A DNA stretch of 64,000 nucleotides from Streptomyces longispororuber (GCF_024448165.1 NZ_JAMOLN010000001.1:62001-126000), one strand, 5' to 3'. Shown: positions 36,113-44,885, counted from the first letter of the stretch. Numbers and translations: made by a program. Notes: generated by a model not told the origin, from the letters alone.

Positions 36113-36340
36113 GGCCCGCACCTGGCAGCGCAGAATCTCCTGAATCTGCTGGTCGAGACCGTCCTCGCGCCACAGGGGGAAGGAGTAGAACACCGCCGAC
36201 CAGGCCGGGAGATCATGCGGCAGCAGCCTCCACTGACAGCCCGTCCGGTTCTGGTACAGCAGCGCGTTCACGACTTCGCGCAGGTCGCAGGGGCCTGGAT
36301 CTCCGGCCCTGTCGTCAACCGCCATCGGATCCTCTTGGAT
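36113..36340 (-). pseudogene. IS5-family transposase N-terminal fragment
   Basis: The minus frame reads DLREVVNALLYQNRTGCQWR, then LLPHDLPAWSAVFYSFPLWR and EDGLDQQIQEILRCQVR. This is the conserved N-terminal block of an IS5-type transposase. Both the start and the catalytic part are absent. Confidence 0.75.
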
Positions 36341-36504
36341 CTGAGCCGCCATCAAGCCCGGAAAGGCCGGGTTCATTGGACGCGCACTCAGTCTGTCGTC
36401 GTTCGATCGTTTGTCGACAGGGTGAAGCGCGACACGGAAGCCCGGCCTGCGGTCGGGTGTTCCACCCGGCAGATGCGCGTGAGCTGGCGAGGCCGGGGCG
36501 GCGG

Positions 36505-37113
36505 TCAGCGGTAGGCGGCGAGAAAGACACGGGCGCCGGCGGCGGCGTAGCGGTCGAGGTCGGCCTCGGTGTACTGGACACGGCCGGTGAACATGGCCTT
36601 GTTCACCGGGATCCATAGCAGCAGGCCGGAGAAGTGGTTCGCCGCCAGGAGCGGGTCGTCGACGCGAAGGAGCCCCTGGTCGGCCAGGCGCTGGAAGGTT
36701 GCCGCCAGCGTGGTGAGCCCTCGTTGGAAGCCTCGCTCGTACCACTCGGTTCCCAGGTCGGGGAAGAAGTCGGCGTTGGCGATGATCAGGCGCCGCAGTT
36801 GGATCACACGGGGGTCAGTGAGGGCGGTCAGGAATTGACGGGCGAGCCGGGTCAGGTTCTCTTCCAGGTTGGCGTCGTCGGTGGGGAGTTCGGCCAACAG
36901 GTCGATCGTGGTGTCAAGTCGGTCGGTGGTGGCCAGGACGATGTCGGCGAAGAGCTTTTCCTTGTCGGAGAAGTGCTTGTAGACGGTCTGTTTGGAGACC
37001 GCGGCCAGCTTCGCGATGTCGTCCATGCTCGTTCCCGCGTATCCCTTGTCCAGGAAGACGTTGGTCGCAGCCTCCAGGATTGCTTCGTGCTTGCGCGCTG
37101 AACGGCTGTCCAT
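36505..37113 (-). CDS. TetR-family transcriptional regulator
   Basis: This 202-residue protein starts at ATG 37113, six bases after AAGGAG; an adjacent ATG at 37116 is too close. The N-terminal helix-turn-helix (ATNVFLDKGYAGTSMDDIAK then VSKQTVYKHFSDKEKLFADI) is a classic TetR domain at residues 8-55. The ligand domain contains the LLWIPVNKAMFTG block of the AcrR-type C-terminal family. It is divergent from the hydrolase gene, with a palindrome between them, so it probably represses both. Confidence 0.88.
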   Translation of the reverse strand: MDSRSARKHEAILEAATNVFLDKGYAGTSMDDIAKLAAVSKQTVYKHFSDKEKLFADIVLATTDRLDTTIDLLAELPTDDANLEENLTRLARQFLTALTDPRVIQLRRLIIANADFFPDLGTEWYERGFQRGLTTLAATFQRLADQGLLRVDDPLLAANHFSGLLLWIPVNKAMFTGRVQYTEADLDRYAAAGARVFLAAYR

Positions 37114-37152
37114 CATCGGCTCCTTCTTCGTGTGTCTGCCTCTCCGACGAGA

Positions 37153-37196
37153 GTACTGGACTGACCAGTACCCATGCGAGTACTGTACCGTCCAGT
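37153..37196. promoter_or_regulatory. TetR operator in the divergent region
   Basis: GTACTGG-ACTGA-CCAGTAC (37153-37171) is a perfect interrupted palindrome. ACTGGAC (37156-37162) is also matched by GTCCAGT (37190-37196), giving a second half-site. Both promoters would lie here, so binding would control both genes. Confidence 0.65.
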
Positions 37197-37255
37197 TCCA
37201 AAGAGGTGGGGCTTCCGGCCCTGCGTACCGCGCATACATGTGGAGTGGGTTTCTC

Positions 37256-38059
37256 ATGGACAAGGTGTTCTCTGCCGACGGCACTGCCATCGCCTACGAA
37301 CGGCAGGGCTCGGGCCCCGCGGTGGTGCTCGTCGGCGGCGCTTTCATGACGCGCGGCGATTCCGCCGCGCTCGCCGGCCTGCTGGCCGAGTACTACACCG
37401 TCATCACGTACGACCGCCGGGGACGCGGCGACAGCGGGGACAGTCCGGAGTACGACGTGCAGCGCGAGGTCGAGGACCTGGACGCCCTGATCGAGCGCGC
37501 GGGTGGCGAGGCGATGGTGTTCGGCATGTCCTCCGGCGCCGTGCTGGCGCTGGAGGCCGTCGCCCGTGGCAGCGTCGTCTCCAGGCTGGCCATGTACGAG
37601 CCGCCCTTCATCACCGACTCCAGCCGCCCGCCGCTGCCAGCCGACTACGTTGCCCACCTGGCGGACCTCGTGAAGCAGGGGGCGTACGGCGACGCTGCGG
37701 CCTACTTCATGAGCGCAGCCGTGGGCATGCCCGCCGAGGCCATCGCCGGGATGCGGCAGGCCCCCTTCTGGGCGGGCATGGAAGCCACCGCCCGCACTCT
37801 GCCCTATGACGGCCAGGTCATGGGTGACACCATGTCTGGTCGGCCGCTGCGCGCCGACCGCTGGCGGTCTGTGACTGTGCCCGTCCTCATCGGCAGCGGG
37901 GACGCGGGCGCCCCGCACATGCTCACCGGCGCACGAGAACTCGCCGTACTGGCCGACAACTTCACCCTGCACGTCTTCCCCGGCCAAGAGCACAACATCG
38001 GCCCAGAGATCCTCGCCCCCGTCCTGACCTGCTTCTTCACCACCGAAGAGCAGGCATGA
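37256..38059 (+). CDS. alpha/beta hydrolase
   Basis: This 267-residue protein starts at ATG 37256 behind GGAGTGGG. It has the fold signature TYDRRGRGDSGDSP and nucleophile Ser92 in FGMSSGAVLALE. The acid is likely in IGSGDAGAPHM and the base in FPGQEHNIG. It overlaps the truncated reductase-like gene by ATGA. The substrate is unknown; TetR control fits a detoxifying role. Confidence 0.88.
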   Translation: MDKVFSADGTAIAYERQGSGPAVVLVGGAFMTRGDSAALAGLLAEYYTVITYDRRGRGDSGDSPEYDVQREVEDLDALIERAGGEAMVFGMSSGAVLALEAVARGSVVSRLAMYEPPFITDSSRPPLPADYVAHLADLVKQGAYGDAAAYFMSAAVGMPAEAIAGMRQAPFWAGMEATARTLPYDGQVMGDTMSGRPLRADRWRSVTVPVLIGSGDAGAPHMLTGARELAVLADNFTLHVFPGQEHNIGPEILAPVLTCFFTTEEQA

Positions 38060-38136
38060 GTAAGGTCTTCGCCACTCTAGGCATGCCCCTGGACGGCTTC
38101 ATCGCCGGCCCCGATTCCCGTCCCGACAACCCGCTC
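38056..38136 (+). pseudogene. dihydrofolate-reductase-family protein, N-terminal stub
   Basis: Only MSKVFATLGMPLDGFIAGPD then SRPDNPL remains, typical of the RibD/DHFR-like proteins of Streptomyces. It overlaps the hydrolase stop by 4 bases, so it was the next gene of that operon. The IS256 pseudogene begins at 38137 and removed the rest. Confidence 0.75.
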
Positions 38137-39087
38137 GATCGGGTCCGTGGCCCGCAGATGGAGCCAGTGCTCGGCGGGGAAGTCGTAGACCGCCAACAGC
38201 TGATCCTCGTCATCGACGATCTTCTTGACGGCCAAACTCGGCCCCGTACTGCTTGGCGAACGCCTTGACCGCGGCGGCCGCGTGCTCCTTGTCCTCGGCG
38301 TTGTAGATGTCCTGGTTGGCCCTCTTCGCCGCGGGCTGGGCCGTCAGTTGGCCGTTCTGTGAACCCAGCATCTTTGGTCTTAGGTGGCGGGTTTCGGGGA
38401 AGATCTCGTTCAGCGCGTGCCAGAAGCCGAGGGCACCGTCGCCGACGGTGAGGACGGGAGCGCGCGTACCGCGCCGCTGGCAGTCGCGCAGCAGGCTCGC
38501 CCAGGACTCCGAGGACTCGCGGTAGCCGTCGGCCCTCGCGATCACCTCCTTGGTGCCGTCCGCGCTCGCCCATGACGACCACGACCGCGGCCTTCGCCTC
38601 GTCCAGGCGTATTGCCGTCGGCTCAGACGTAGACGTAGTCCGTGGCCGACAGGTCGCGCTCGCTGAACGTCTTGTGGTCGGCCTGCCACTGGGTGATCCA
38701 GGTGACGGTGGCCGGTGACAGGCCGACCGAAGAACCGAGGAACTGCTCGAGCGCAGGCACGAAATGCCCGCTGGACAGCCCGTGGAGGTAGAGGAGCGGC
38801 AGCACCTCGCTGATCTTCGGGGACTTCCTTGCCCAGAGCGGCGGGATCGCCAAGGGGAGCCGCTTGCGCTCGCCCGTCTCCTCGTCGATGCGTTCGGCAT
38901 TCACGTGGGGAGCCTTGGCCTCGACCGTCTCGGCCGCGGTGGTCACGTTCCGGAGCTGGTGATGTCCGTTGCGGACCACGAGCCGCCGCTCACGCTCGTG
39001 CTTCTCATCGGCCAACTCGGCTACGTACGAGTCAATTTCGACCTCCAGAGCGGCGGCCGGCACTCGCCTGGCGCCCTCCCGGACGAT
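38137..39087 (-). pseudogene. IS256-family transposase pseudogene
   Basis: The first frame gives VREGARRVPAAALEVEIDSY, ISEVLPLLYLHGLSSGHFVP and LSATDYVYV, then a TGA in place of Trp at about 38626. Other frames continue with DGTKEVIARADGYRESSESW, GDGALGFWHALNEIFPETRH and finally AEHWLHLRATDPIE at 38137. It ends exactly at the DPIE block, so the C-terminus is missing. At least two frameshifts and one nonsense codon are present. Confidence 0.8.
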
Positions 39088-39231
39088 GTCCAACTCATCA
39101 AAGCTCTGCAGCCCGGCCTCTTGCATGAACCGGGCGACGTCCTCTACGGAGTACGCGCGGCCGTGGATCGTCCCGTCGATACGGACGCGACGACCGCCGC
39201 CTGCGTCGGGCGGATAGATCACTAGAGGCAT
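39088..39231 (-). pseudogene. truncated hypothetical protein fused to the IS256 fragment
   Basis: ATG 39231 begins MPLVIYPPDAGGGRRVRIDG, then GRAYSVEDVARFMQEAGLQS. I recognise this as the start of a small Streptomyces protein family of unknown function with MPLVIYPPD at the N-terminus. After 48 residues it runs in frame into the IS256 sequence (IVREGARR), which has lost its own start. Confidence 0.65.
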
Positions 39232-39280
39232 GGGGGCCATACCCTCAGCGTGCGGGACGGACGAGCGGGAGCAGCCTGGG

Positions 39281-39414
39281 TTACTCCCGCTCGCTGGCAT
39301 CGGCTCTGTGCAAGAGCAGCTGGTGGTCGAGTTCACGGCGGATCACGGGGTCGAGCTGCGTGGTCTGCGCCCATGCAATCAACTGGTCAGCCACTGCGCG
39401 GAGCTCGGACGAGT
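39281..39414 (-). pseudogene. ANTAR-protein C-terminal remnant
   Basis: The minus frame ends NSSELRAVADQLIAWAQTTQ then LDPVIRRELDHQLLLHRADA and a stop. This resembles the end of the ANTAR protein at 1165-1500 (LRRLAELVVEW ... ELPADIRTELDRQLRAR). No start or ANTAR core remains. Confidence 0.4.
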
Positions 39415-39465
39415 TCCAGGCCGTGACTCTTCAACGGATGCCCCAGTTCCCACCTCATGTCGTCT

Positions 39466-39486
39466 GTAACCAGTTATATTGGTTAC
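39466..39486. promoter_or_regulatory. perfect palindrome directly before the CGNR gene start
   Basis: GTAACCA (39466-39472) and TGGTTAC (39480-39486) are exact reverse complements around GTTATAT. The right arm touches the ATG at 39487. The middle contains TATATT-like -10 bases. This is the expected layout for a leaderless, self-regulated gene. Confidence 0.75.
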
Positions 39487-40089
39487 ATGGATTCCCTGCC
39501 CATCGCGGGGCTGACGCTGCAGTCCCACACCGGCGTCAGCTATCGCTTCGACCCCGGTGCGCTGTGCCTGGAACTGCTGACCACCGGCGGCCCCGACCCC
39601 TACAGCCGGTATGAGGTCCTGCACGGGCCTGCCGACCTGGCCGCCTGGGTGGACCGGTCCCGGCTGACCCCGACGCCCGCGCTGGACATCTCCCATGCGG
39701 AAGTGGCCGACATCCGCAGGCTGCGCGACGCGCTGTTCCAGGTGGTCATCTCCCAGATGCGCGGGGAGCCTCACCCGCCCCGCGACCTGGAGGTCATCAA
39801 CGAAGCGGCTGCCCGTTTGGCCATGGCCCCCGCCATCACCCCGGACGGCAAACGGCAGTGGGCCGCGGCCCTCACCGCAACGCACCTGACGGCCACCGTC
39901 GCCCGGGATGCCATCGACCTGCTTACCGGCCCTCTCGCGCACCGCGTCCGCACCTGCGCCGCGGAGGACTGTCACCTCATCTACGTCGACACCTCACGCC
40001 CCGGCCGTCGCCGCTGGTGCTCCATGGAGCACTGCGGCAACCGCCACAAAGTCAGGGCGCTGCGCGCCCGCCACATCGAGGAAGGATGA
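39487..40089 (+). CDS. CGNR zinc-finger regulator
   Basis: This 200-residue protein starts at ATG 39487, directly after a palindrome and with no ribosome binding site, so the message is probably leaderless. The N-terminal part (residues 1-140) is the ABATE-type domain; the C-terminus holds the CGNR finger: RTCAAEDCHLIYVDTS then RRRWCSMEHCGNRHKVRALR. Such proteins bind DNA. It overlaps the SRPBCC gene by ATGA. Confidence 0.88.
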   Translation: MDSLPIAGLTLQSHTGVSYRFDPGALCLELLTTGGPDPYSRYEVLHGPADLAAWVDRSRLTPTPALDISHAEVADIRRLRDALFQVVISQMRGEPHPPRDLEVINEAAARLAMAPAITPDGKRQWAAALTATHLTATVARDAIDLLTGPLAHRVRTCAAEDCHLIYVDTSRPGRRRWCSMEHCGNRHKVRALRARHIEEG

Positions 40090-40490
40090 CCCTCATGCCC
40101 ACAGGGCTCACTCAGGACGCCGGCTGGCAGATCGGCGTGTCCCGCACCCTCCCCTATCCCGCAGCCATCGTCTGGGACTTCATCAGCAGCCCCGAAGGCA
40201 TCGGCCTCTGGCTCGGCCCCGGCGCGGCCCTCACCCCGGAACGGGGCGCGCCCTACCGGACCGACGAAGGAGTGACGGGTGAGGTGCGCGGCTACCGTCC
40301 CGCGGACCGTATCCGCGTCACCCACGGCACCACCACGGTCCAGGTCGCCCTTGCCCCCGCCGCCGACGGCACCCGCACGATGCTCCGCTTCCACCAGGAG
40401 CACCTGGCCGACGCGGAAGAGCGCGAACGGCGACGCGCACACTGGCAGCAGGTCGTGGACCAGGTCGCCATCGCCCTCGACGAGCGGTAA
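40086..40490 (+). CDS. SRPBCC (AHSA1-like) domain protein
   Basis: This 134-residue protein overlaps the CGNR gene by ATGA. It reads VSRTLPYPAAIVWDFISSPE and GEVRGYRPADRIRVTHGTT, and ends with the amphipathic helix WQQVVDQVAIALDE. The helix-grip fold binds hydrophobic ligands. The translational coupling suggests it works with the CGNR regulator or is its main target. Confidence 0.85.
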   Translation: MTLMPTGLTQDAGWQIGVSRTLPYPAAIVWDFISSPEGIGLWLGPGAALTPERGAPYRTDEGVTGEVRGYRPADRIRVTHGTTTVQVALAPAADGTRTMLRFHQEHLADAEERERRRAHWQQVVDQVAIALDER

Positions 40491-40576
40491 CAACGGCGCG
40501 CGGAATCCGACCGGAGGCCGGTAGGCTCCGGCGACGACGGACCGGGCACTGCTCCGCTTCGAACGGTCCTGCACGC

Positions 40577-40613
40577 GGGACAGGCCCCCTCATTGTCAGG
40601 GCTGGCCTGTCCC
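40577..40613 (+). terminator. strong hairpin after the SRPBCC gene
   Basis: GGGACAGGCC (40577-40586) pairs with GGCCTGTCCC (40604-40613), and CCCT/AGGG inside extends it. There is no T-run, as is common in Streptomyces. Confidence 0.75.
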
Positions 40614-41056
40614 GGACTGCCCCCACCGGCACCAGAACGAGGGCGGTCAGCAGTGCCATACGGCGAGCACAGGACAAAAGGAGATCCCGGCTGCCGCCAT
40701 GTGGCAGACGGATCGGCAGGTGAGAGGCCGCCGGTTGTCCGCCGGTCGCAAGGCGTTCGTTCGGCAGACGCAACCGGGTGCGGGTGGGTTCCTTGGAGGC
40801 GTTAACGAAGCCGTCTGTGCCAGTCGGGCTTGTCGAACCCGCGCCGGAACACTGCAACACCGGCGAACATCGACCGGTCACCGCCGGACTCCAGACGGAA
40901 GACGCTGTAACCAGCAGCGTGACCGCCGGTGCGGCTGACTTGCGCCGCTACTGCCCCTTGACGGTCACCGCACGACACCCGACCACGCGGTCGCGGCAAC
41001 AGGGCTCCGCGCGACGCAGGTCCGCCCCCGGATCCGTAGACAACCAATGCCCTTTC
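40614..41056. other. no supported gene
   Basis: Short open frames exist on both strands but none has a ribosome binding site or recognisable motif. It lies between the CGNR operon terminator and transposon debris. Confidence 0.45.
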
Positions 41057-41215
41057 TCACGCGGCGTCGACAGGGACCTTCTCCGCGCCGATTCGCTGGA
41101 TGCCCTCCTGTCCCCACGCTGCCAGTGGCTCCAGACCGGTATGGAGGGTGAGGCCGTGCTCCATGAGGGAGTACTCGACCCGCGGCGCCACCACGGCGTG
41201 CACCTCCCGGTGCAG
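41057..41215 (-). pseudogene. HxlR-type regulator C-terminal remnant
   Basis: The minus frame reads REVHAVVAPRVEYSLMEHGL, then LEPLAAWGQEGIQRIGAEKV and a stop at 41057. The PRVEYSLTEHG block is typical of the winged helix of HxlR regulators. The N-terminal half is replaced by IS5 sequence. Confidence 0.65.
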
Positions 41216-41610
41216 AAGTCGAGGGTGCGACCGCAGGGCGGCGGGACACCGGATACGCCAGATGAGATGCTGTTTGCGGCGATCGTCTAGGTGCTGGCCA
41301 CCGGATGCGCATGACGGCAGTTGCCGCCCTGTTTTGGGATCTCGAAGTCGACTGCTCATCGGCGGTTCTTGATCTGGTCGAGAGCCGGTGTCCGGGGTCG
41401 GCTGCACGAGGCCGTGCTCCACCGACTCGACGATGCCGGCGTCATCGACGTCACCCGCGTCGTGCTCGACACCGCCCATGTCCTCGCTAGAAGGAGGGGG
41501 CGGACACACAGGCCCAAGCCCCGTGGACCGGCGCAAGCCAGGTACCAAGATGCACATCCTGTCGGACGCGAACGGACTGCCCCTGGCCGTCGGGATCGGA
41601 AATAATCACA
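41216..41610 (+). pseudogene. IS5-family transposase fragment, frameshifted
   Basis: Pieces in different frames read TPDEMLFAAIV, then CAWRHLPPCFGISKSTAHRR, FLIWSRAGVRGRLHEAVLHR, LDDAGVIDVTRVVLDTAHVL and HTGPSPVDRRKPGTKMHILS. This is the N-terminal half of an IS5-type transposase. An in-frame stop after FAAIV and at least one frameshift are present, and the catalytic C-terminus is missing. Confidence 0.75.
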
Positions 41611-41933
41611 CCATCCGGCCGATTCTTTCTGTGCAGAATCCGGCGATATCTCCACCCCGTGTACTCACAATCCCGTTCTCCGGCATCTCGGGGCGTCAGT
41701 AAAGACGCGGAGCTGAATCGTCACGCCTCGACGCGGTTGACGATTTCCGCATTCAGATCTCTGTCGGTCCGTCCTTCTTTGGTCTGGGAGTTCGAGGTGT
41801 GGTCCGGACGGGTGAAGTCGCAGGGGTCGGCCAATCCGTGTCCCGCCGACGCTCCGGATTGCGAGTGAGGAGCAAGTAGTTCCTTGCCTCCGCCCGTTTG
41901 GGTCGGGGCTGTATGAGCAGTGAGGGAAAGTTC
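41611..41933. other. upstream region of the chaplin gene
   Basis: About 320 bases with no supported gene. The last 60 presumably hold the chaplin promoter; I cannot assign boxes with confidence. AGGGAA about 8 bases before the start is the ribosome binding site. Confidence 0.4.
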
Positions 41934-42266
41934 ATGTCTCGTGTACTGAAGAGTGCGGCGATCGCGGTCACCGTCGGCGGTGCGGTCCTGGCCGGTGCGG
42001 GTGCCGCGTCCGCGGACGCCGGCGCTCAGGGTGCCGCTTGGGGCTCGCCGGGTGTCCTGTCGGGCAACGTGGTCCAGGTCCCGGTGCACGTCCCGGTCAA
42101 CGCCTGCGGCAACACCGTCAACGTCATCGGCCTGCTCAACCCGGCCTTCGGCAACAACTGCTCCAACGGTTCGGACGGCTGGGGCGGTCACGCCTGGGAT
42201 GAGGGCCACATGGGCGGCCAGCACGGCTCGATGAACCACGACGGCGACATGGGCACGTGGAAGTAG
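41934..42266 (+). CDS. short chaplin with a long His/Gly/Asp-rich tail
   Basis: This 110-residue exported protein starts at ATG 41934. Residues 1-28 are a signal peptide (SAAIAVTVGGAVLAGAGAAS then ADA). One chaplin domain follows: GSPGVLSGNVVQVPVHVPVN then ACGNTVNVIGLLNPAFGNNC, with the usual cysteine pair. Chaplins form the amyloid coat that lets aerial hyphae leave the wet surface. Most short chaplins end here; this one continues with about 36 residues rich in Gly, His, Met and Asp (WGGHAWDEGHMGGQHGSMNH). No sortase motif is seen. Confidence 0.92.
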   Translation: MSRVLKSAAIAVTVGGAVLAGAGAASADAGAQGAAWGSPGVLSGNVVQVPVHVPVNACGNTVNVIGLLNPAFGNNCSNGSDGWGGHAWDEGHMGGQHGSMNHDGDMGTWK

Positions 42267-42316
42267 GCAACCACCCCACGCCAATCCGGGGCATCACCTG
42301 ATGCCGCACGGTGAAA

Positions 42317-42354
42317 GGGCTCTGGCGCCGTCCGATCGGACGGCGCCAGAGCCC
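42317..42354 (+). terminator. perfect 38-base palindrome after the chaplin gene
   Basis: Each arm is 19 bases with no spacer (GGGCTCTGGCGCCGTCCGA and its reverse complement). It would make a very stable hairpin 50 bases past the chaplin stop. Confidence 0.85.
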
Positions 42355-42376
42355 CTCGTGGCTCCGACGACATGGC

Positions 42377-42515
42377 GTCCCCGTCAACGGCCTAGTTTTG
42401 CTCACGTCGGCCTTTCGGTAACAGCTACGCCGACGGTTCGGGCGGTTGGGGCGTCGGCCAGCGGGGCGACGGCGGCGGTATGAGCCACAGCGATCAGGGC
42501 GGTATGCCGAAATAG
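42377..42515 (+). pseudogene. second chaplin, deleted and frameshifted
   Basis: One frame gives VPVNGLVLLTSAF. After a one-base shift it reads FGNSYADGSGGWGVGQRGDG then GGMSHSDQGGMPK and a stop at 42515. This parallels VPVNACGNTVNVIGLLNPAF and NNCSNGSDGWGG of the intact chaplin, with about nine residues deleted after VPVN. The signal peptide and first half of the domain are gone. Confidence 0.6.
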
Positions 42516-42678
42516 CCCTCACCTCCTGGAGCAGCGCATTTGGTGACGCCCGTAGACGAGGATGCGCAAGGCTCTCTGACGTCCGGGGCACAGACAGGCC
42601 GCACCGGGCTGCCATCGGCACCCGTCCGGCGCGCGTGTAGGAGAAGTTTTCAAGAGTTGTGGATTGGGTCGTCGACAT

Positions 42679-43236
42679 CTAACGCTGTTCCCACTCTGTC
42701 CGGGTGAGTTCGTACTCGACTTCACCGTGCTCGGACCCCTCGATCGCCTCCGGCCAGTCCCCGCTGAAGTTCCGGACGAAGGAGAGCCCCGACTTCTCCA
42801 TGACACGGCGGGAACGGGTGTTGACGGCCATCGTGTTCGCCGTGACCCGCTCGACCTCCATGTCGGTGAACCCCTGATGGATTAGGGCCCGGGACCCCTC
42901 GGTGGCGTAGCCGTGCCCCCATGCCGCCTGGTTCAACCGGTAGCCGAGTTCGACCAGGGCGGAGCTGTACTCGTCCAGTGGGCGGAACTCGAACCAGCCC
43001 AGGAAAGTGCCGGTGGTCTTCTCCTGCACAGCCCAGTAACCGCGACTCTCCCAGCACGGGTAGTCGTGCAGAAGTCGCGGCAGGACTCGCGTCTCGATTG
43101 CCTCACGGCTGGTAGGACGGCCTCCGTTGATGAAGCGCATGACCTCGGGGTCGTTGTCCAGGTCGAGCAGATGGTCGGTGTCGGCCGCTGTGAAGGCGCG
43201 CAGGGCGAGCCGGTCGGTCTCCAGGAAGTTGGGCAT
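42679..43236 (-). CDS. GNAT-family N-acetyltransferase
   Basis: This 185-residue protein starts at ATG 43236. It has the RimJ/RimL-type order: ETDRLALRAFTAADTDHLLD, then GYWAVQEKTTGTFLGWFEF, the acetyl-CoA loop LNQAAWGHGYATEGSRALI, and NTRSRRVMEKSGLSFVRNF. It transfers an acetyl group to an amine of a protein or small molecule. The ribosome binding site is weak (GAAG). Confidence 0.85.
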   Translation of the reverse strand: MPNFLETDRLALRAFTAADTDHLLDLDNDPEVMRFINGGRPTSREAIETRVLPRLLHDYPCWESRGYWAVQEKTTGTFLGWFEFRPLDEYSSALVELGYRLNQAAWGHGYATEGSRALIHQGFTDMEVERVTANTMAVNTRSRRVMEKSGLSFVRNFSGDWPEAIEGSEHGEVEYELTRTEWEQR

Positions 43237-43303
43237 GTCGCGATCTTCACCATGGGCTGGCGGGTCTGCCACCGGTTTTCCGGCCGGCGGCCGTCGGTAG
43301 TGT

Positions 43304-44528
43304 TCAGGCCGCGCGGGCCGCGGATCGCTCCACGAGGATGCCCCGTTCGAAGCAGGCCCCGGCACGGACCAGTGCGACGAGGTGGGGCGCGTTCACGGCT
43401 CGCCTCCGCTGCAGGGCGGAATCCACCAGTTTGACGACCATCGCCAAGTCGGCGGCCGCGCTGCCGGCGCCCTTCGTGACCTTCGTGCGGAGCCGGACCG
43501 TCGCGAAGGTGGACTCGATGGGGTTGGTGGTGCGCAGGTGGATCCAGTGCTCGGCAGGGAAGTCGTAGAACGCGAGCAGTTCGTCCGTGTCGTCGGTGAT
43601 CTTCTTGACAGCTTTGGGGAACTTAACCCCGTAGGTCTTCTCGAACGCCGCGACGGCCTTGAGCGCGTGGTCGCGGTCCTCGGCGTTGTATTTCTCCCGC
43701 AGAGCGTCCTTTGCTCCAGGCAGGGACTTCGGCAGGGCGTTCGCGACGTTGGCGATCTTGTGAACCCAGCACCTCTGGTGGCGGGTCTCGGGGAAGACCT
43801 CGGTCAGAGCCCGCAAGGACGGGGGCGTGCATCCCGCGCCGCTGGCAGTCGCGCAGCAGGTCGGCCCAGGAGTCGGCCGATTCCCGGTAGCCGTCGCTCA
43901 TGGCGGTCAACTCCTTGGTGCCGTCCATGCGCACACCCATCAACACGAGCACGCACGACTTCGCCTCCCGCAGGCGTATGCGCAGGTGGATGCCGTCGGC
44001 CCACACGTAGACGTAGTCACTGCCGGACAGATCACGCTCGCCGAACGCCTAGTGATCGGCCTGCCACTGCTGAGTGAGTCGAGTGACCGTCGCCGGTGAC
44101 AGGCCCACCGAGCTGCCGAGGAAGTGCTCAAGAGCGGGCACGAAGTCGCCTGATGACAGGCCGTGCAGGTAGAGCAGAGGCAGCACCTCGCTGATCTTCG
44201 GAGACTTACGGCACCAGGGCGGAAGAATCGCCGAGGAAAACCGCTTGCGCTCACCTGTTGCCTCATCGATGGGCTTGTCGTTGACGCGCGGGGCCCGCAC
44301 CTCGACGGCTCCCGCGGCCATGGATACCTTCCGCGGCTGGTGGTGACCGTTGCGGACCACGAGCCAGCGCCCCCGCTCGTCCTTCTCGTGCGCCAACTCA
44401 GCTATGTAGAAGTTGACTTCAGACTCCGGCGCGCCGGCCAGCATCCGCCTCGCACCTTCCCGGACGATCTCGTCGATCAAAGAGGAGACGTTGACCGTGG
44501 TGCCGTCGTTGTTCACTACGCTGAGCAC
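43304..44528 (-). pseudogene. IS256-family transposase, nearly complete but broken
   Basis: ATG 44528 starts MLSVVNNDGTTVNVSSLIDE; then come VREGARRMLAGAPESEVNFY and ISEVLPLLYLHGLSSGDFVP. A TAG at about 44050 replaces a Lys in QADH(K)AFGERD. After YVYVWADGIHLRIRLREAK the sequence loses about eight residues near 43812 with a frameshift. It resumes RALTEVFPETRHQRCWVHKI and ends with NPIESTFATVRLRTKVTKG. It is the fullest IS256 copy in the window. Confidence 0.85.
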
Positions 44529-44696
44529 GCACGTGCCTTCCCGGCCGGCGCTGCAACGTCGGCCTTGCTCGGTGCCCCATAGATCTCAGCCGGGAAGGTA
44601 CCTCCTCCCAGGCTGATCCACAGGTCCTGAGCATTGCTCCCGCGTGTGGCGACGTAATACCAGTGACAGACATGCAGTCCTGGTGAGGCGAGTGCG

Positions 44697-44840
44697 ATGC
44701 CGCAGGAAGAGTTCAGGCGGCTCATGGAGCAGGCTCGCGCGGAAGCCCGGCGCACCACCCTCGCTCGACGAGACGTCAGCGCCAGGGATCTGTACGAAGC
44801 CCGGGCGCGGCACGAGGAGTTCGGCGCCTGCGCTCATTGA
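44697..44840 (+). CDS. small coiled-coil-like protein
   Basis: This 47-residue frame starts at ATG 44697 behind GTGAGG and ends TGA 44840. It is rich in Glu, Arg and Ala (EEFRRLMEQARAEARRTTLA) and predicted to be one long helix. A hairpin follows 46 bases later. No family is recognised. Confidence 0.45.
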   Translation: MPQEEFRRLMEQARAEARRTTLARRDVSARDLYEARARHEEFGACAH

Positions 44841-44885
44841 GGTCGGCTCCGAGGGGCCAGACGTTATGGCTGGCAGAACGCCAGG

